Assembly (NCBI GenBank): GCA_030263275.1
Contig: SZOR01000007.1
Coordinates: 6,953 to 70,952 of the forward strand
Reading direction: 5' to 3'
DNA from: DSNY01 sp016861185
GTDB lineage: Bacteria; Pseudomonadota; Gammaproteobacteria; Burkholderiales; Burkholderiaceae_F
Length of the DNA: 64,000 nt
Position 1 is the stretch's first letter. Each line of letters starts with the position of its first letter. The notes below the pieces were generated by a model, which worked only from the letters and a program-made list of their open reading frames with translations, did not search any database and was not told the origin of the DNA. This document shows, one piece after another, positions 1 through 8,384 of the stretch. Both the position numbers and the translations under genes were made by a program.

Positions 1-340
1 AGAGAAAGTCTTCGAACCCGGCCAACGCAAGATCGCCGGGCACGAGGTGCAGCCGCGGCGCGATGCGCTGGGTCTGCGGCGACCGGATGTCGCCCATTTC
101 CGTCAGCGGCTGCAAGCACTGGAAGATGGTGCCGTTGCGCTGAGCACCGTCGTCCACGTCCCACAGGACTTCGAGGTCGTCCTCCGACAGAAACGCCGAA
201 GTGAGATTGGCCTGCGGATCGAGGTCGACGGCGACGATCCGCTTGCCCAGTTCCGAAAGCATCCAGGCGAGATGGAACACAAGCGACGTTTTGCCGACGC
301 CTCCCTTGTTGTTGAAGAACGTGACGACGGGCGTGGTCAT
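1..340 (-). CDS. ParA-family partition-like ATPase (partial, C-terminus beyond window)
   Basis: The first ~113 residues of a ParA/Soj/MinD-type P-loop ATPase, reading leftward off the window. The N-terminus carries the deviant Walker A motif FFNNKGGVGKTS (about residues 8-19), followed by VDLDPQANLT (Walker A'), which are diagnostic of the family. ParA proteins dimerise on DNA with ATP and position plasmids, chromosomes or protein cargo; here the cargo is unknown. The ATG overlaps the TGA of the upstream AlbA_2 gene (ATGA), so the two are translationally coupled. No ParB partner is visible, though it could lie beyond the edge. A chromosomal ParA next to an AlbA_2 protein rather than ParB suggests an accessory or conflict-type pair; that is inference. 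Confidence 0.85.
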   Translation of the reverse strand, partial: MTTPVVTFFNNKGGVGKTSLVFHLAWMLSELGKRIVAVDLDPQANLTSAFLSEDDLEVLWDVDDGAQRNGTIFQCLQPLTEMGDIRSPQTQRIAPRLHLVPGDLALAGFEDFL

Positions 341-1548
341 GGAGCGCTTCGTACGGTCGCGAGCACGAACGTGGGTTCGACCTCGAATTGAACCGTCGGA
401 TTGCCGTTCGCGGCAAGCGCGCGGTTGGCCTCCGCGATGCCGGCACCGAAGCGCTGCACGAATCCCAGGGTCTTGAGCACCGCCGCGATCGCCGGATTGC
501 GATAGTCGGCGACGCCCGGGCGGCCGAAGTTCTCCTTGGTCACGATGCCGTAAGGCCCGCCGGGATTGAGGATTTCGATCCGGTCGTCGAACCAGTTCAC
601 GCGCACCGGCGCGTTGGTGCCTTCGTACGTCCGGTGCATCACGGCGTTGCGGGTCAATTGCTGCAGGGCGCTCAGCGGATAAGGCGTGGTGCGCACTTCG
701 GTCGTGGTGCCGGAGGCGAAGTCAACGGCCACTGTCAGCGTGGCCCGTAGCTTGTCGTCCAGGCGTCGAAGAACCTGGTCGAGCGTGCCGTCGATCTCCA
801 ACTCGTCGGCGATCGGGTCCGACAAGGTCGTGCCGCGGATGCGCAGGAACTGGATGTACGCGCAGGGGACCCAGGTGCGCGGCGATTTGCCCACCGTCAG
901 AACACCGACGACCGTCGGCGTCGGATCGTCGACCGAGGCAATCATCCCCGTGGCGGCGAGTCGTTCTTCGTAACTCCGTTCATTGGCCGCGAGGACATCC
1001 GCCGCGACGGCGTTGGGCAGGTACTCGTATTCGAAGGCCACGCGGTTCAGTTCGGTCAACGGGCAGCCGCGGATCGGCTGCGTGTCGAACGAGCGGTCCT
1101 TTGCGCGCCGCTTCTCGTTCAGGATGCGCTCGTCTTGCGTGCCCGCCGTGCCGCGGCGCGGACCAATCCGGATCCAGATCCGACCGTCGAAACGCACTGG
1201 CGGCGCGTCGGCAGGCCATACGGTGACGACCGCAATCGGCACGCCGCGATACGTGCGCCTCTCCACTGTCAGCGTGGGCGGCGGAAGGATTCTCCCGTCC
1301 GCCTTGATGTCGGCGAGCGTCTGCAACAACCGGTCCGTGATCGGGATTCCCGCCGGATTGCCGTTGTCGTCGACGCCGATCGCGAGCACGCCCGGCTGAT
1401 CGTGCCCAGGCAGATCGTTCGCAAACGCGCAGACCGCCTGTCGTGCCTTCTCCGGCGCATCTCCCGCCCATGCGCGCTTGCGCTCGACGCGGTCGGATTC
1501 GAGATGGCCGAGCAACTCGGCGAGTTCGTCGTCGCTAAGGGGCGACAT
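337..1548 (-). CDS. AlbA_2 (Schlafen-type) DNA-binding / ATP-binding domain protein
   Basis: A 403-residue protein with an N-terminal AlbA_2 domain (about residues 1-140; features E-x-K-RAW and VLAIGVDDNGNPAGI) and a C-terminal GHKL-like region (about 270-400; LTRNAVMHRTYEG, RIEILNPGGP and FGAGIAEANR). This is the layout of 'ATP-dependent DNA helicase RecG-related / transcriptional regulator' proteins, which are not helicases. Such proteins occur in regulation and phage-defence contexts. The ATG is preceded by AGAGGAA about 6 bases upstream, supporting this start. It overlaps the ParA-like gene by 4 bases and starts 66 bases after mccB ends. In many proteobacteria mccB is followed by liuC/mccA, so this pair may have been inserted there. 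Molecular function unknown. Confidence 0.75.
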   Translation of the reverse strand: MSPLSDDELAELLGHLESDRVERKRAWAGDAPEKARQAVCAFANDLPGHDQPGVLAIGVDDNGNPAGIPITDRLLQTLADIKADGRILPPPTLTVERRTYRGVPIAVVTVWPADAPPVRFDGRIWIRIGPRRGTAGTQDERILNEKRRAKDRSFDTQPIRGCPLTELNRVAFEYEYLPNAVAADVLAANERSYEERLAATGMIASVDDPTPTVVGVLTVGKSPRTWVPCAYIQFLRIRGTTLSDPIADELEIDGTLDQVLRRLDDKLRATLTVAVDFASGTTTEVRTTPYPLSALQQLTRNAVMHRTYEGTNAPVRVNWFDDRIEILNPGGPYGIVTKENFGRPGVADYRNPAIAAVLKTLGFVQRFGAGIAEANRALAANGNPTVQFEVEPTFVLATVRSAP

Positions 1549-1614
1549 AGCGATTCCTCTTGTTTCTGGGGCAAGCCGGAAGTCGAGCCACCGAATTCCG
1601 CGCTTGCGCAGACT

Positions 1615-3222
1615 CTACATCCGGAACACGCCGAACTTCGTCTCCGGAATCGGCGCGTTCAGCGCCGCCGACAGCCCGAGCGCGAGCGTCATTCGCGTGT
1701 CGAGCGGGTCGATCACGCCGTCGTCCCACAGCCGCGCGCTGGCGTAGTACGGGTGGCCCTGGTGCTCGTACTGCGCGAGGATCGGCGCCTTGAACTTCGC
1801 CTCCTCCTCGGCGCTCCAGGTGCCGCCCTTGGCTTCGATGCCGTCGCGCCGCACCGTCGCGAGCACGCTCGCCGCCTGTTCGCCGCCCATCACGCTGATG
1901 CGCGCGTTCGGCCACATCCACAGGAAGCGCGGCGAATACGCGCGCCCGCACATGCCGTAGTTGCCGGCGCCGAAGCTGCCGCCGATGATCAGCGTGAACT
2001 TCGGCACGTTCGCGCACGCGACCGCGGTCACCATCTTGGCGCCGTGGCGCGCGATGCCTTCGTTCTCGTACTTCCTGCCGACCATGAAGCCGCTGATGTT
2101 CTGCAGGAAGATCAGCGGCACCTTGCGCTGGCAGCACAGCTCGATGAAATGCGCGCCCTTCTGCGCGCTTTCGGAGAACAGGATGCCGTTGTTGGCGACG
2201 ATGCCGACGGGGATGCCGTGGATCCAAGCGAAGCCGGTGACGAGCGTCGTGCCGTATCTCGCCTTCCACTCGTCGAACTCGGATGCGTCGACGATGCGCG
2301 CGATCACCTCGTGCACGTCGTAGGGCTTGCGCACGTCGGTCGGGATGACTCCGTACAGCTCGGCCGGGTCGTACTTCGGCGCGCGCGGCTCGCGCAGTTG
2401 CAGCGGCGTGGGCTTGGCGTAGTTGGTCGTCGCGACGATGCGGCGCGCGAGCGCGAGCGCGTGCGCATCGTTGATCGCGAGGTGGTCGGCCACGCCCGAC
2501 AGCCGCGTGTGCACGTCGCCGCCGCCGAGTTCCTCGGCGCTGACGACTTCGCCGATGGCAGCCTTCACCAGCGGCGGGCCGCCGAGAAAGATCGTTCCCT
2601 GGTTCTTCACGATGATCGACTCGTCGCTCATCGCCGGCACGTACGCGCCGCCTGCGGTGCACGAGCCCATCACGACCGCGATCTGCGGGATGCCCGCGGC
2701 CGACAGCGTCGCCTGGTTGTAGAAGATGCGGCCGAAGTGTTCGCGGTCCGGGAACACCTCGTCCTGGTTCGGCAGGTTGGCGCCGCCGGAGTCGACCAGG
2801 TAGATGCAGGGCAGCCGGTTCTCGCGCGCGATCTCCTGCGCGCGCAGGTGTTTTTTGACCGTCATCGGAAAGTAGGTGCCGCCCTTGACCGTCGCGTCGT
2901 TGCACACGATCACGCACTCGCGCCCCGACACGCGGCCCACGCCGGTGATGATTCCCGCGCTCGGCGCCTCGTCCTTGTACATGCCGTAGGCGGCGAGCTG
3001 CGACAGCTCCAGGAACGGCGTGCCCGGATCGAGCAGCAGCGTCACGCGGTCGCGCGGCAGCAGTTTGCCGCGCGCCAGGTGCTTGGCGCGCGCGTCCTCG
3101 CCGCCGCCGGCCGCGATCTTCGCGATCTTGTCCTTGAGGTCGGCGACCAGCCCGCTCATCGCCTCGGCGGCGGCGCGGAATTCGGGCGAACGGGTGTTCA
3201 ACTTGCTGTCGAGGACGGTCAT
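1615..3222 (-). CDS. mccB: 3-methylcrotonyl-CoA carboxylase, carboxyltransferase (beta) subunit
   Basis: A full-length 535-residue carboxyltransferase of the acyl-CoA carboxylase family. It moves carboxyl from biotin to 3-methylcrotonyl-CoA in leucine/isovalerate degradation and works with a biotinylated alpha subunit that is not in this window. Visible hallmarks are [14 protein letters not shown], the oxyanion-forming glycine runs [17 protein letters not shown] and [18 protein letters not shown], and the C-terminal [13 protein letters not shown]. Length and the [15 protein letters not shown] end match MccB/LiuB better than propionyl-CoA carboxylase beta. A palindrome matching the other LiuR-like sites lies 22 bases upstream of the ATG. 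The liuC and mccA genes usually following it are absent; an AlbA_2/ParA pair is there instead. Confidence 0.93.
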   Translation of the reverse strand: MTVLDSKLNTRSPEFRAAAEAMSGLVADLKDKIAKIAAGGGEDARAKHLARGKLLPRDRVTLLLDPGTPFLELSQLAAYGMYKDEAPSAGIITGVGRVSGRECVIVCNDATVKGGTYFPMTVKKHLRAQEIARENRLPCIYLVDSGGANLPNQDEVFPDREHFGRIFYNQATLSAAGIPQIAVVMGSCTAGGAYVPAMSDESIIVKNQGTIFLGGPPLVKAAIGEVVSAEELGGGDVHTRLSGVADHLAINDAHALALARRIVATTNYAKPTPLQLREPRAPKYDPAELYGVIPTDVRKPYDVHEVIARIVDASEFDEWKARYGTTLVTGFAWIHGIPVGIVANNGILFSESAQKGAHFIELCCQRKVPLIFLQNISGFMVGRKYENEGIARHGAKMVTAVACANVPKFTLIIGGSFGAGNYGMCGRAYSPRFLWMWPNARISVMGGEQAASVLATVRRDGIEAKGGTWSAEEEAKFKAPILAQYEHQGHPYYASARLWDDGVIDPLDTRMTLALGLSAALNAPIPETKFGVFRM

Positions 3223-3243
3223 CGGAGTGCGGCCGGTGCGAGG

Positions 3244-3259
3244 TTGACGTTTGCGTCAA
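3244..3259. promoter_or_regulatory. Putative LiuR operator before mccB
   Basis: TTGACGTTTGCGTCAA: 6-base perfect arms TTGACG/CGTCAA around TTTG. It begins 22 bases upstream of the mccB start. It matches 28291-28306 at all but three central positions and shares spacing with the palindrome before the liuR-like gene at 38463. Binding by the window's LiuR-like MerR protein is inferred from this recurrence. Confidence 0.7.
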
Positions 3260-3425
3260 GCAGGGCGAATGGTAGAGCCAAGTCGGACGCGGCGGGGCGC
3301 TGCGCAGATATGCGGACCAAGCCCGCGCGATTGTCCGTCGCGCGCCCGCGGCGTATATCTCGCGGCGGGCCCGGCCGTGCGCCGCGCGGTCGGGGAGGCG
3401 ATCCGATACGACTCAGCGGAGGACC

Positions 3426-5348
3426 ATGATGCGTCACGCGTTCCGCAATTCGCTCGGCCCGTTTGCGCTTGCAGTGGGGCTGCTGTTCGCGCCGCCGCTC
3501 GCCGCGGACGAAGCGCTCGAAACGCCCGGCGTGCCGCCGGGCAACACGCTGCCGCCGCAGGCGCAAGGCAAGGGCCCGCCGCCGTGGACCGGCAAGGCGG
3601 CGCGGCAGGGTGTCGTCGCGGTATCGCATCCGCTCGCGGCCGAAGCCGGCGCCAGGATGCTCGAGGCGGGCGGCAACGCGATCGATGCCGCGGCGGCGAT
3701 CCAGTTCGCGCTGAACGTCGTCGAGCCGCAGTTCTCGGGCATCGGCGGCGGCGGCTTCATGATGATCCACCTTGCCAAGACCGGCGAGACCTTCGTCGTC
3801 GATTCGCGCGAGCGCGCGCCGGCGGCGGCGACACCGGACATGTTCGCACCGGGCGGCACGGCGCTTTCGTTCGCGATCGCCTCGACCAGCGGGCTTTCGG
3901 TCGGCGTGCCGGGCACGCTGCTCGGCGTGGACACCGCCCTGCGCAACTGGGGCACGATGCCGCTCGCGCAGACGCTTGCGCCGGCGATCGAGCTGGCGGA
4001 GAAGGGTTTCCGCATCAACCGCTTCCTTGCCGCGAACATCGCGGGCGACGGCGGCCGCACCTCGCTGCAGCCGGAAACCGCGGCGATCTTCCGCCCCGGC
4101 GGCGTGCCGCTCGCCGAAGGCGATCTGCTCATGCAGCCCGATCTGGCCAAGACCTTCAAGCTGATCGCCGCGCACGGCCCCGACGTGTTCTACCGCGGCG
4201 AAATCGCCGCCGCGATCGTCGAGGCGCAGAAGCGCTCGCGCACGACGCCCGCGTCGGTCGGTGTCGGCCGGATGACCCTGGCGGACCTCGACCAGTACCG
4301 CGTCGCGATCCGGCAGCCGGTCGTCGGCAACTACCGCGGCTGGACGATGGCGGGCATGCCGCCGCCGTCTTCGGGCGGGCTGACGGTGATCCAGATGCTG
4401 AAGATGCTCGAAGGGTTCCCGATCTCGTCGAGCGGACTAGGCTTCGGCTTCGGCGGACCGAACACGCTGCACGTGATGATCGAGGCGATGCGGCTCGCGT
4501 TCGCCGATCGCGCCGTCTGGATGGGCGACGAGGACTTCGTGCACGTGCCCAAGCGCGGGCTGTTGCATCCGTCGTACGTCGCGACGCGCGCGGGGCTGAT
4601 CAACCTCGGCAGCCGGCTGGCCACGCCGGCCGCCGGCAACCCGCTGCCGTTCGACGTCGCGGGCCTGGACACGCGCGTGCAGCTCGCGGCGATCCCGTTC
4701 GAGCCGGAAAAGGGCGTGCACACGACGCACTTCTCGGTCGTCGACAAGCACGGCAACGTCGTCTCCTACACGACGACGATCGAGAACACCTGGGGCACCG
4801 GCATCACCGTGCCGGGCTACGGCTTCCTGCTGAACAACGAGCTGACCGACTTCAACTTCGTGCCGGCGTTCAACCCGGCGACCGGCAACCCCGGCGCGAA
4901 CGACGTGGCGCCCTTCAAGCGGCCGCGCTCGAGCATGTCGCCGACGATCCTGTTCAAGGGCGACGAGCCGTTCGCCGCGTTCGGCTCGCCGGGCGGCGCC
5001 ACGATCATCAACTCGGTGCTCAACGTAACGCTGAACCTGATCGACCACGGCATGACGATCCAGCAGGCGATCGACGCGCCGCGGCTTTCGGTGACGAGCG
5101 CCCTGGGCACGGTGTCGTGCGAAGGTACCGCCGAATTCCACCAGCCGCGCTTTTCGATCGCGACGCAGGACCATCTGCGCGCACTCGGCCACCTCGGCCT
5201 GGGTGCGACGGGAACGAACGGCTGCACCGCGACGATCGGTTCGGTGCAGGGCGTGGTGGTCGACCTGCAGACCGGCAAGCAGTACGGCGGCGCGGATCAG
5301 CGCCGCGAAGGCACGGTCATCGGCCTGCCGCGTCCGCGCGGCGAGTAG
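3426..5348 (+). CDS. ggt: Gamma-glutamyltransferase (glutathione hydrolase) precursor
   Basis: A 640-residue N-terminal nucleophile hydrolase that cleaves the gamma-glutamyl bond of glutathione in the periplasm. The first ~27 residues are a Sec signal peptide (hydrophobic LGPFALAVGLLFAPPLAA, then ADE). Family motifs are SQ-like pocket IGGGGFMMIH, the autoprocessing site GVHTTHFSVVDKHGN with the likely nucleophile Thr433, NTWGTGITVPGYGFLLNNELTDF-type substrate loop, and the SPGGATIIN oxyanion region. It is longer than E. coli Ggt (~580) mainly through the N-terminal extension rich in Pro/Gly. It stands alone on the plus strand, with a strong hairpin immediately after the stop. Confidence 0.93.
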   Translation: MMRHAFRNSLGPFALAVGLLFAPPLAADEALETPGVPPGNTLPPQAQGKGPPPWTGKAARQGVVAVSHPLAAEAGARMLEAGGNAIDAAAAIQFALNVVEPQFSGIGGGGFMMIHLAKTGETFVVDSRERAPAAATPDMFAPGGTALSFAIASTSGLSVGVPGTLLGVDTALRNWGTMPLAQTLAPAIELAEKGFRINRFLAANIAGDGGRTSLQPETAAIFRPGGVPLAEGDLLMQPDLAKTFKLIAAHGPDVFYRGEIAAAIVEAQKRSRTTPASVGVGRMTLADLDQYRVAIRQPVVGNYRGWTMAGMPPPSSGGLTVIQMLKMLEGFPISSSGLGFGFGGPNTLHVMIEAMRLAFADRAVWMGDEDFVHVPKRGLLHPSYVATRAGLINLGSRLATPAAGNPLPFDVAGLDTRVQLAAIPFEPEKGVHTTHFSVVDKHGNVVSYTTTIENTWGTGITVPGYGFLLNNELTDFNFVPAFNPATGNPGANDVAPFKRPRSSMSPTILFKGDEPFAAFGSPGGATIINSVLNVTLNLIDHGMTIQQAIDAPRLSVTSALGTVSCEGTAEFHQPRFSIATQDHLRALGHLGLGATGTNGCTATIGSVQGVVVDLQTGKQYGGADQRREGTVIGLPRPRGE

Positions 5349-5351
5349 GGC

Positions 5352-5377
5352 GAAGCGACCGCTCGCGCGGTCGCTTC
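5352..5377. terminator. Hairpin between convergent ggt and dinB-like genes
   Basis: Perfect 11-base arms GAAGCGACCGC (5352-5362) and GCGGTCGCTTC (5367-5377) around a TCGC loop. It starts 4 bases after the ggt stop and reaches the stop of the convergent DinB-like gene, so it can serve both. It has no long T run, as is common in high-GC genomes. Confidence 0.65.
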
Positions 5378-5936
5378 AGCCGCGAAACAGATCCGCTTCG
5401 CTCCAGCCGAGCGCGGCGAGATCGGCGACACGGAACTTGGCGTCGGACGGCATCACGAATTCGTCGAGCTGGGGCGGCTTGATCGGCGTGCCGGCGAGCA
5501 TCGCGTGCGCCTGCCCGCGGTGGTGGATCTGGTGCGTCAGCAGATGCATCAGCACGTGGCGCGCAAGGTCGCGCTGCACGTGGTCGCCGCGGTCCATCTC
5601 GATCTGCTCGTCGAGCCGCGCTTCGTCGGCGGCGTCGCACCACGCGATCAGCCGCTCGTCGGAGACGCGCTGCGCTTCCGCGAGATCGGCCATCCGATCG
5701 AACGGCGTCTCGGAAGCGAACGCCCTGCGCATGTCCGGTTCCCGGTACAGCGCCGCGATGTAGTACCAGTCGACGATCAGGATGTGATTGAGCGTGGCCC
5801 ACAGGCTCGGGAAGAAGCTCGTGCGCGGCGCCCTGAACTCCGCGTCCGTCAGTTGCAGGCAGGCCGCGTGCAGCCGATGGTTCGCGAGCCGGTTGGCGCG
5901 CGCGAGGTTGCGGAAGTGCTCGAGCAGTGCGCTCAT
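5376..5936 (-). CDS. DinB-family putative metalloprotein
   Basis: A 186-residue four-helix-bundle protein of the DinB/YfiT superfamily, which binds a divalent metal through three histidines and includes thiol-dependent S-transferases of unknown physiological substrate. The expected ligands are visible: one His in ATLNHIL (about residue 51) and two in THQIHHRGQAHAML near residues 140-145. Length is typical. It converges on ggt with the shared hairpin between them and sits 25 bases upstream of a glutaredoxin-like gene on the same strand. It is named for a DNA-damage-inducible gene but is not DNA polymerase IV. Function here unknown; a thiol role would fit the neighbours. Confidence 0.82.
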   Translation of the reverse strand: MSALLEHFRNLARANRLANHRLHAACLQLTDAEFRAPRTSFFPSLWATLNHILIVDWYYIAALYREPDMRRAFASETPFDRMADLAEAQRVSDERLIAWCDAADEARLDEQIEMDRGDHVQRDLARHVLMHLLTHQIHHRGQAHAMLAGTPIKPPQLDEFVMPSDAKFRVADLAALGWSEADLFRG

Positions 5937-5961
5937 CTCGGAGTCCTGCGGCGACGGCCGT

Positions 5962-6450
5962 TCACCGGCGCGCGGGCGAAAACGCGCCGTCGGTTTCTCG
6001 TGCGAACGCGAGCCGCGACGTGTCGATGCCGGCGGCGGCGAGCTTCGCGCGCAGTTCGCGTGTGCGCAATCCGTACACGACCTCGCCGCCGATCACGGTG
6101 ACCGGCACGCCGCGCGCACGCACCGAGTAATACGCCCATTCGCCTTCGCCGCCCTTCTCGACGTCGACGCGCCGGTACGGGATGCCCGCCGCGGTCAACG
6201 TTCGTTCCAGCTCGCGGCAGAACGGGCAGGTTTCGGTCACGAGCAAGGTGATCGCCTGCGCGGCTTGCTTGCGCGGGTCGTAGCGGTATTGCTGGTACTG
6301 GATGAACGCGGCCAGCCCGATCGCGACCGGCAGCAGCACGAACATCGCCCACGTGAGCCAGCGATAGACGCGGCTCGCACGGTAGGTCCGCGCGAAAGTC
6401 GGCAGGTGGCGATCGACCCAGGCCGGAATGCGCGGTGCACCGCTGGCCAT
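5962..6450 (-). CDS. Membrane-anchored glutaredoxin-like protein
   Basis: A 162-residue protein with an N-terminal cytosolic stretch, one hydrophobic segment (about residues 36-52, WAMFVLLPVAIGLAAFI) and a C-terminal glutaredoxin-fold domain. That domain has a CPFC dithiol (TETCPFCREL), then GIPYRRVDVE and the cis-Pro motif GVPVTVIGG. The ATG chosen gives the protein that begins 5 bases after the GST stop; longer in-frame extensions overlap the GST gene and look non-coding. Likely a thiol-disulfide oxidoreductase attached to the inner membrane. The second gene-neighbourhood clue is that it lies in a thioredoxin-fold cluster with GST and an HCCA isomerase. Confidence 0.8.
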   Translation of the reverse strand: MASGAPRIPAWVDRHLPTFARTYRASRVYRWLTWAMFVLLPVAIGLAAFIQYQQYRYDPRKQAAQAITLLVTETCPFCRELERTLTAAGIPYRRVDVEKGGEGEWAYYSVRARGVPVTVIGGEVVYGLRTRELRAKLAAAGIDTSRLAFARETDGAFSPARR

Positions 6451-6455
6451 CGCGA

Positions 6456-7094
6456 TCAGGGCGAAGGCATCGCGGTCACGCCCGGCTGCGCGAGGCAGCG
6501 GTCGATCCACGCGCGCACCGCCGGGTACTTGCCGAGATCGAAGCCCGCTTCTTCGGCGCAGTGCGTGTACGCGAACAACGCGATGTCGGCGATCGTCAGC
6601 TTGCCGGCGACGAAGAAGTCGTTGCGCGCAAGGTGGCCTTCCATCACGCCGAGCGCGTGATAGCCGCGCCTTTCCAGCTCCGGCAGCCGCGGATCGTCGG
6701 GCTTCTTCAGGAACAGGCGGACGAAGCGCGCGACCGCGACGTACGGCTCGTGGCTGTACTGCTCGAAGAACATCCACTGCAGCGCCTGCGCGCGCGCCAG
6801 CCGGTCGCCCGGCCACAGCTCGGTGCCGTCCGCCAGGTAGCAGAGGATCGCGTTGGACTCCGGAAGCCACGTGTGATCGTCGATCTGCAGCAGCGGCACC
6901 TTGCCGTTCGGATTCATCGCCAGGTATTCCGGCGTGCGCGTCTCGCCTTTCATGATGTCGATCTCGTGCCAGCGGTACGGCACGTGCAGCAGATCGAGCG
7001 CGAGCCTGACCTTGTGGCAATTGCCGCTGGTGGAGGTGCCGTAGACGCGGAACGGTGCGAGGTGGGCGAACTGTTGACGCATGGCGTTCGACAT
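6456..7094 (-). CDS. Glutathione S-transferase family protein
   Basis: A 212-residue cytosolic GST with an N-terminal thioredoxin-fold domain (FRVYGTSTSGNCHKVRLAL, the cis-Pro motif GKVPLLQID and the glutathione-binding ESNAILCYLA) and an all-helical C-terminal domain (KLTIADIALFAYTH, the family N-capping box). It conjugates glutathione to electrophiles or carries out related thiol chemistry; substrate not predictable. The start at 7094 is used; the Met at the fifth codon is also possible. It follows the HCCA isomerase gene by 9 bases and precedes the glutaredoxin-like gene by 5, so the three form an operon. Confidence 0.9.
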   Translation of the reverse strand: MSNAMRQQFAHLAPFRVYGTSTSGNCHKVRLALDLLHVPYRWHEIDIMKGETRTPEYLAMNPNGKVPLLQIDDHTWLPESNAILCYLADGTELWPGDRLARAQALQWMFFEQYSHEPYVAVARFVRLFLKKPDDPRLPELERRGYHALGVMEGHLARNDFFVAGKLTIADIALFAYTHCAEEAGFDLGKYPAVRAWIDRCLAQPGVTAMPSP

Positions 7095-7103
7095 CAGAAG
7101 GAC

Positions 7104-7706
7104 TCAGAAGGGACCGTAGGCGAGCCAGCGCTCGATCTGCGGCAGGCGGTCGTTGCCCCAGAACATCTCGCCGTCGACGAAGATCGTCGGCGCGCCGAAG
7201 ACGCCGCGCGCGATCGCCTCGTCGACCAGCGCCTTGAGCTTGTCCTTGACCGCGGGCTCCTGCACGCCCGCGGCCAGCGCCGCCTTGTCGATGCCCAGCT
7301 CGTCGGCGATCTCCGCGAGCACCGCCGGGTCGTTGATGTTGCGGTCGTCGGCGAAATACGCGCGGAAGACCTTGTGCACGAACAGCGGCGCCTTGGCCGA
7401 GCCCTGCGATTGCAGCCACAGCACCGCGCGCGCCGCCGCGACGGTGGCGATCGGAAACTGGCTCGGGTACTTGAACTTGACGCCGGCGAAGCGCGCGCTG
7501 CGCTCGAAGTCGTGCTTCGAGTAGTTCGCCTTCGCCGGGAACGTTTCCGTCAGCGGCGCGCCGCCGGTGACCTTGAAGATCGCGCCGAGCAGGATCGGTT
7601 TGAAGGCGACCGTGCGGCCGTACTTCGCGGCGAGCGCTTCGATCTGCTCGGAGGCGAGGTAGGCGTACGGCGAGGAGAAGTCGAAATAGAACTCGATCGG
7701 TTTCAT
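7104..7706 (-). CDS. 2-hydroxychromene-2-carboxylate isomerase / DsbA-family GST-kappa-like protein
   Basis: A 200-residue member of the HCCA isomerase/GST-kappa family (thioredoxin fold with an inserted helical domain). Signature stretches are FYFDFSSPYAYLAS at the N-terminus, with the glutathione-contacting Ser in SSPYAY, and GVFGAPTIFVDGEMFWGNDRL near the end. The founding enzyme isomerises 2-hydroxychromene-2-carboxylate in naphthalene degradation, but most chromosomal homologues act on unknown glutathione-dependent substrates, and no aromatic-degradation genes are nearby. First gene of a three-gene thiol operon. A G/C-tract palindromic repeat begins just upstream of the ribosome-binding region. 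Confidence 0.87.
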   Translation of the reverse strand: MKPIEFYFDFSSPYAYLASEQIEALAAKYGRTVAFKPILLGAIFKVTGGAPLTETFPAKANYSKHDFERSARFAGVKFKYPSQFPIATVAAARAVLWLQSQGSAKAPLFVHKVFRAYFADDRNINDPAVLAEIADELGIDKAALAAGVQEPAVKDKLKALVDEAIARGVFGAPTIFVDGEMFWGNDRLPQIERWLAYGPF

Positions 7707-7714
7707 CTTTCGTC

Positions 7715-7749
7715 CCCCTCTCCTCGGGAGAGGGGCCAGGGGAGAGGGT
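7715..7749. repeat. Palindromic G/C-tract repeat (type A)
   Basis: CCCCTCTCC (7715-7723), TCG loop, GGAGAGGGG (7727-7735), then a second G-rich arm CCAGGGGAGAGGG. The same 'palindrome plus trailing G-tract' plan recurs at 49359 and, in another version, at 17447, 17842, 17921 and 44592-44753. It lies between the divergent HCCA isomerase and LemA genes. Confidence 0.75.
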
Positions 7750-7826
7750 TGTCGTTGTCAGAGGGGCCGATTGTGCCGCAGCCGCCGCATGCGTACGATG
7801 CCGCGCGCAGGAACGGGGAGGAAACC

Positions 7827-8384
7827 GTGGTCTGGTGGTGGCTGCTGCCCGCGGCGCTCGTCGCCTACGGCGTCTGGATGTTCAACCGGCTGATCGCAGA
7901 CCGCAACCTGGTCGCGCAGGGCTACGCGGACATCGACGTGCAACTGAAGCGCCGCGCCGACCTGGTGCCGCGGCTGGTCGAGGTCGTGCGCGCCTACGCC
8001 GCGTACGAGCGCGCCACGCTCGAGGCCGTGATCGCGCTGCGCGCGCAGGCTACGCAGCACGCCGCGCGCGACACCACCCGCGGCACGCACGCCGAGCGGC
8101 TGCAGGCCGAGGCGCAGCTCGGCGGCGCACTGTCCCGCCTGCTGCTGCTGCAGGAGAACTATCCGCAACTGAAGGCCGACGCCAACTTCCGCGACCTCGC
8201 CGACAAGCTGGTCGAGATCGAGGATCACCTGCAGTTCGCACGCCGCTTCTACAACGGCGCGGTCAAGCAGTACGTGACGAGGCTGCAGACCTTTCCCGAC
8301 CTGATCGTCGGCCGACTGTTCGCATTCAAGCCCGCCGCGTTCTTCGAGACCGAAGAGCGCGGCGCGGTCGAGGTGCGGCTGTGA
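7827..8384 (+). CDS. LemA family protein
   Basis: A 185-residue LemA protein: a single N-terminal membrane segment (VWWWLLPAALVAYGVWMF) followed by the conserved helical-bundle domain. LemA hallmarks are NRLIADRNLVAQGYADIDV, LKRRADLVPRLVEVVRAYA and FNGAVKQY-like RRFYNGAVKQYVTRLQTFP. GTG at 7827 is the only reasonable start, with GGGGAGGAA just upstream and no in-frame ATG. LemA genes commonly pair with a DUF2207/TPM membrane protein, as here, where the stop and next start overlap as TGATG. Proposed roles are cell-envelope scaffolding or stress signalling; mechanism unsettled. Confidence 0.88.
   Translation: MVWWWLLPAALVAYGVWMFNRLIADRNLVAQGYADIDVQLKRRADLVPRLVEVVRAYAAYERATLEAVIALRAQATQHAARDTTRGTHAERLQAEAQLGGALSRLLLLQENYPQLKADANFRDLADKLVEIEDHLQFARRFYNGAVKQYVTRLQTFPDLIVGRLFAFKPAAFFETEERGAVEVRL

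Noticed and set aside
1135..3429. Long plus-strand open frame (764 codons) opposite mccB
   Set aside because: Arg/His-rich low-complexity translation typical of antisense of a high-GC gene; mccB on the other strand is a clear full-length enzyme.
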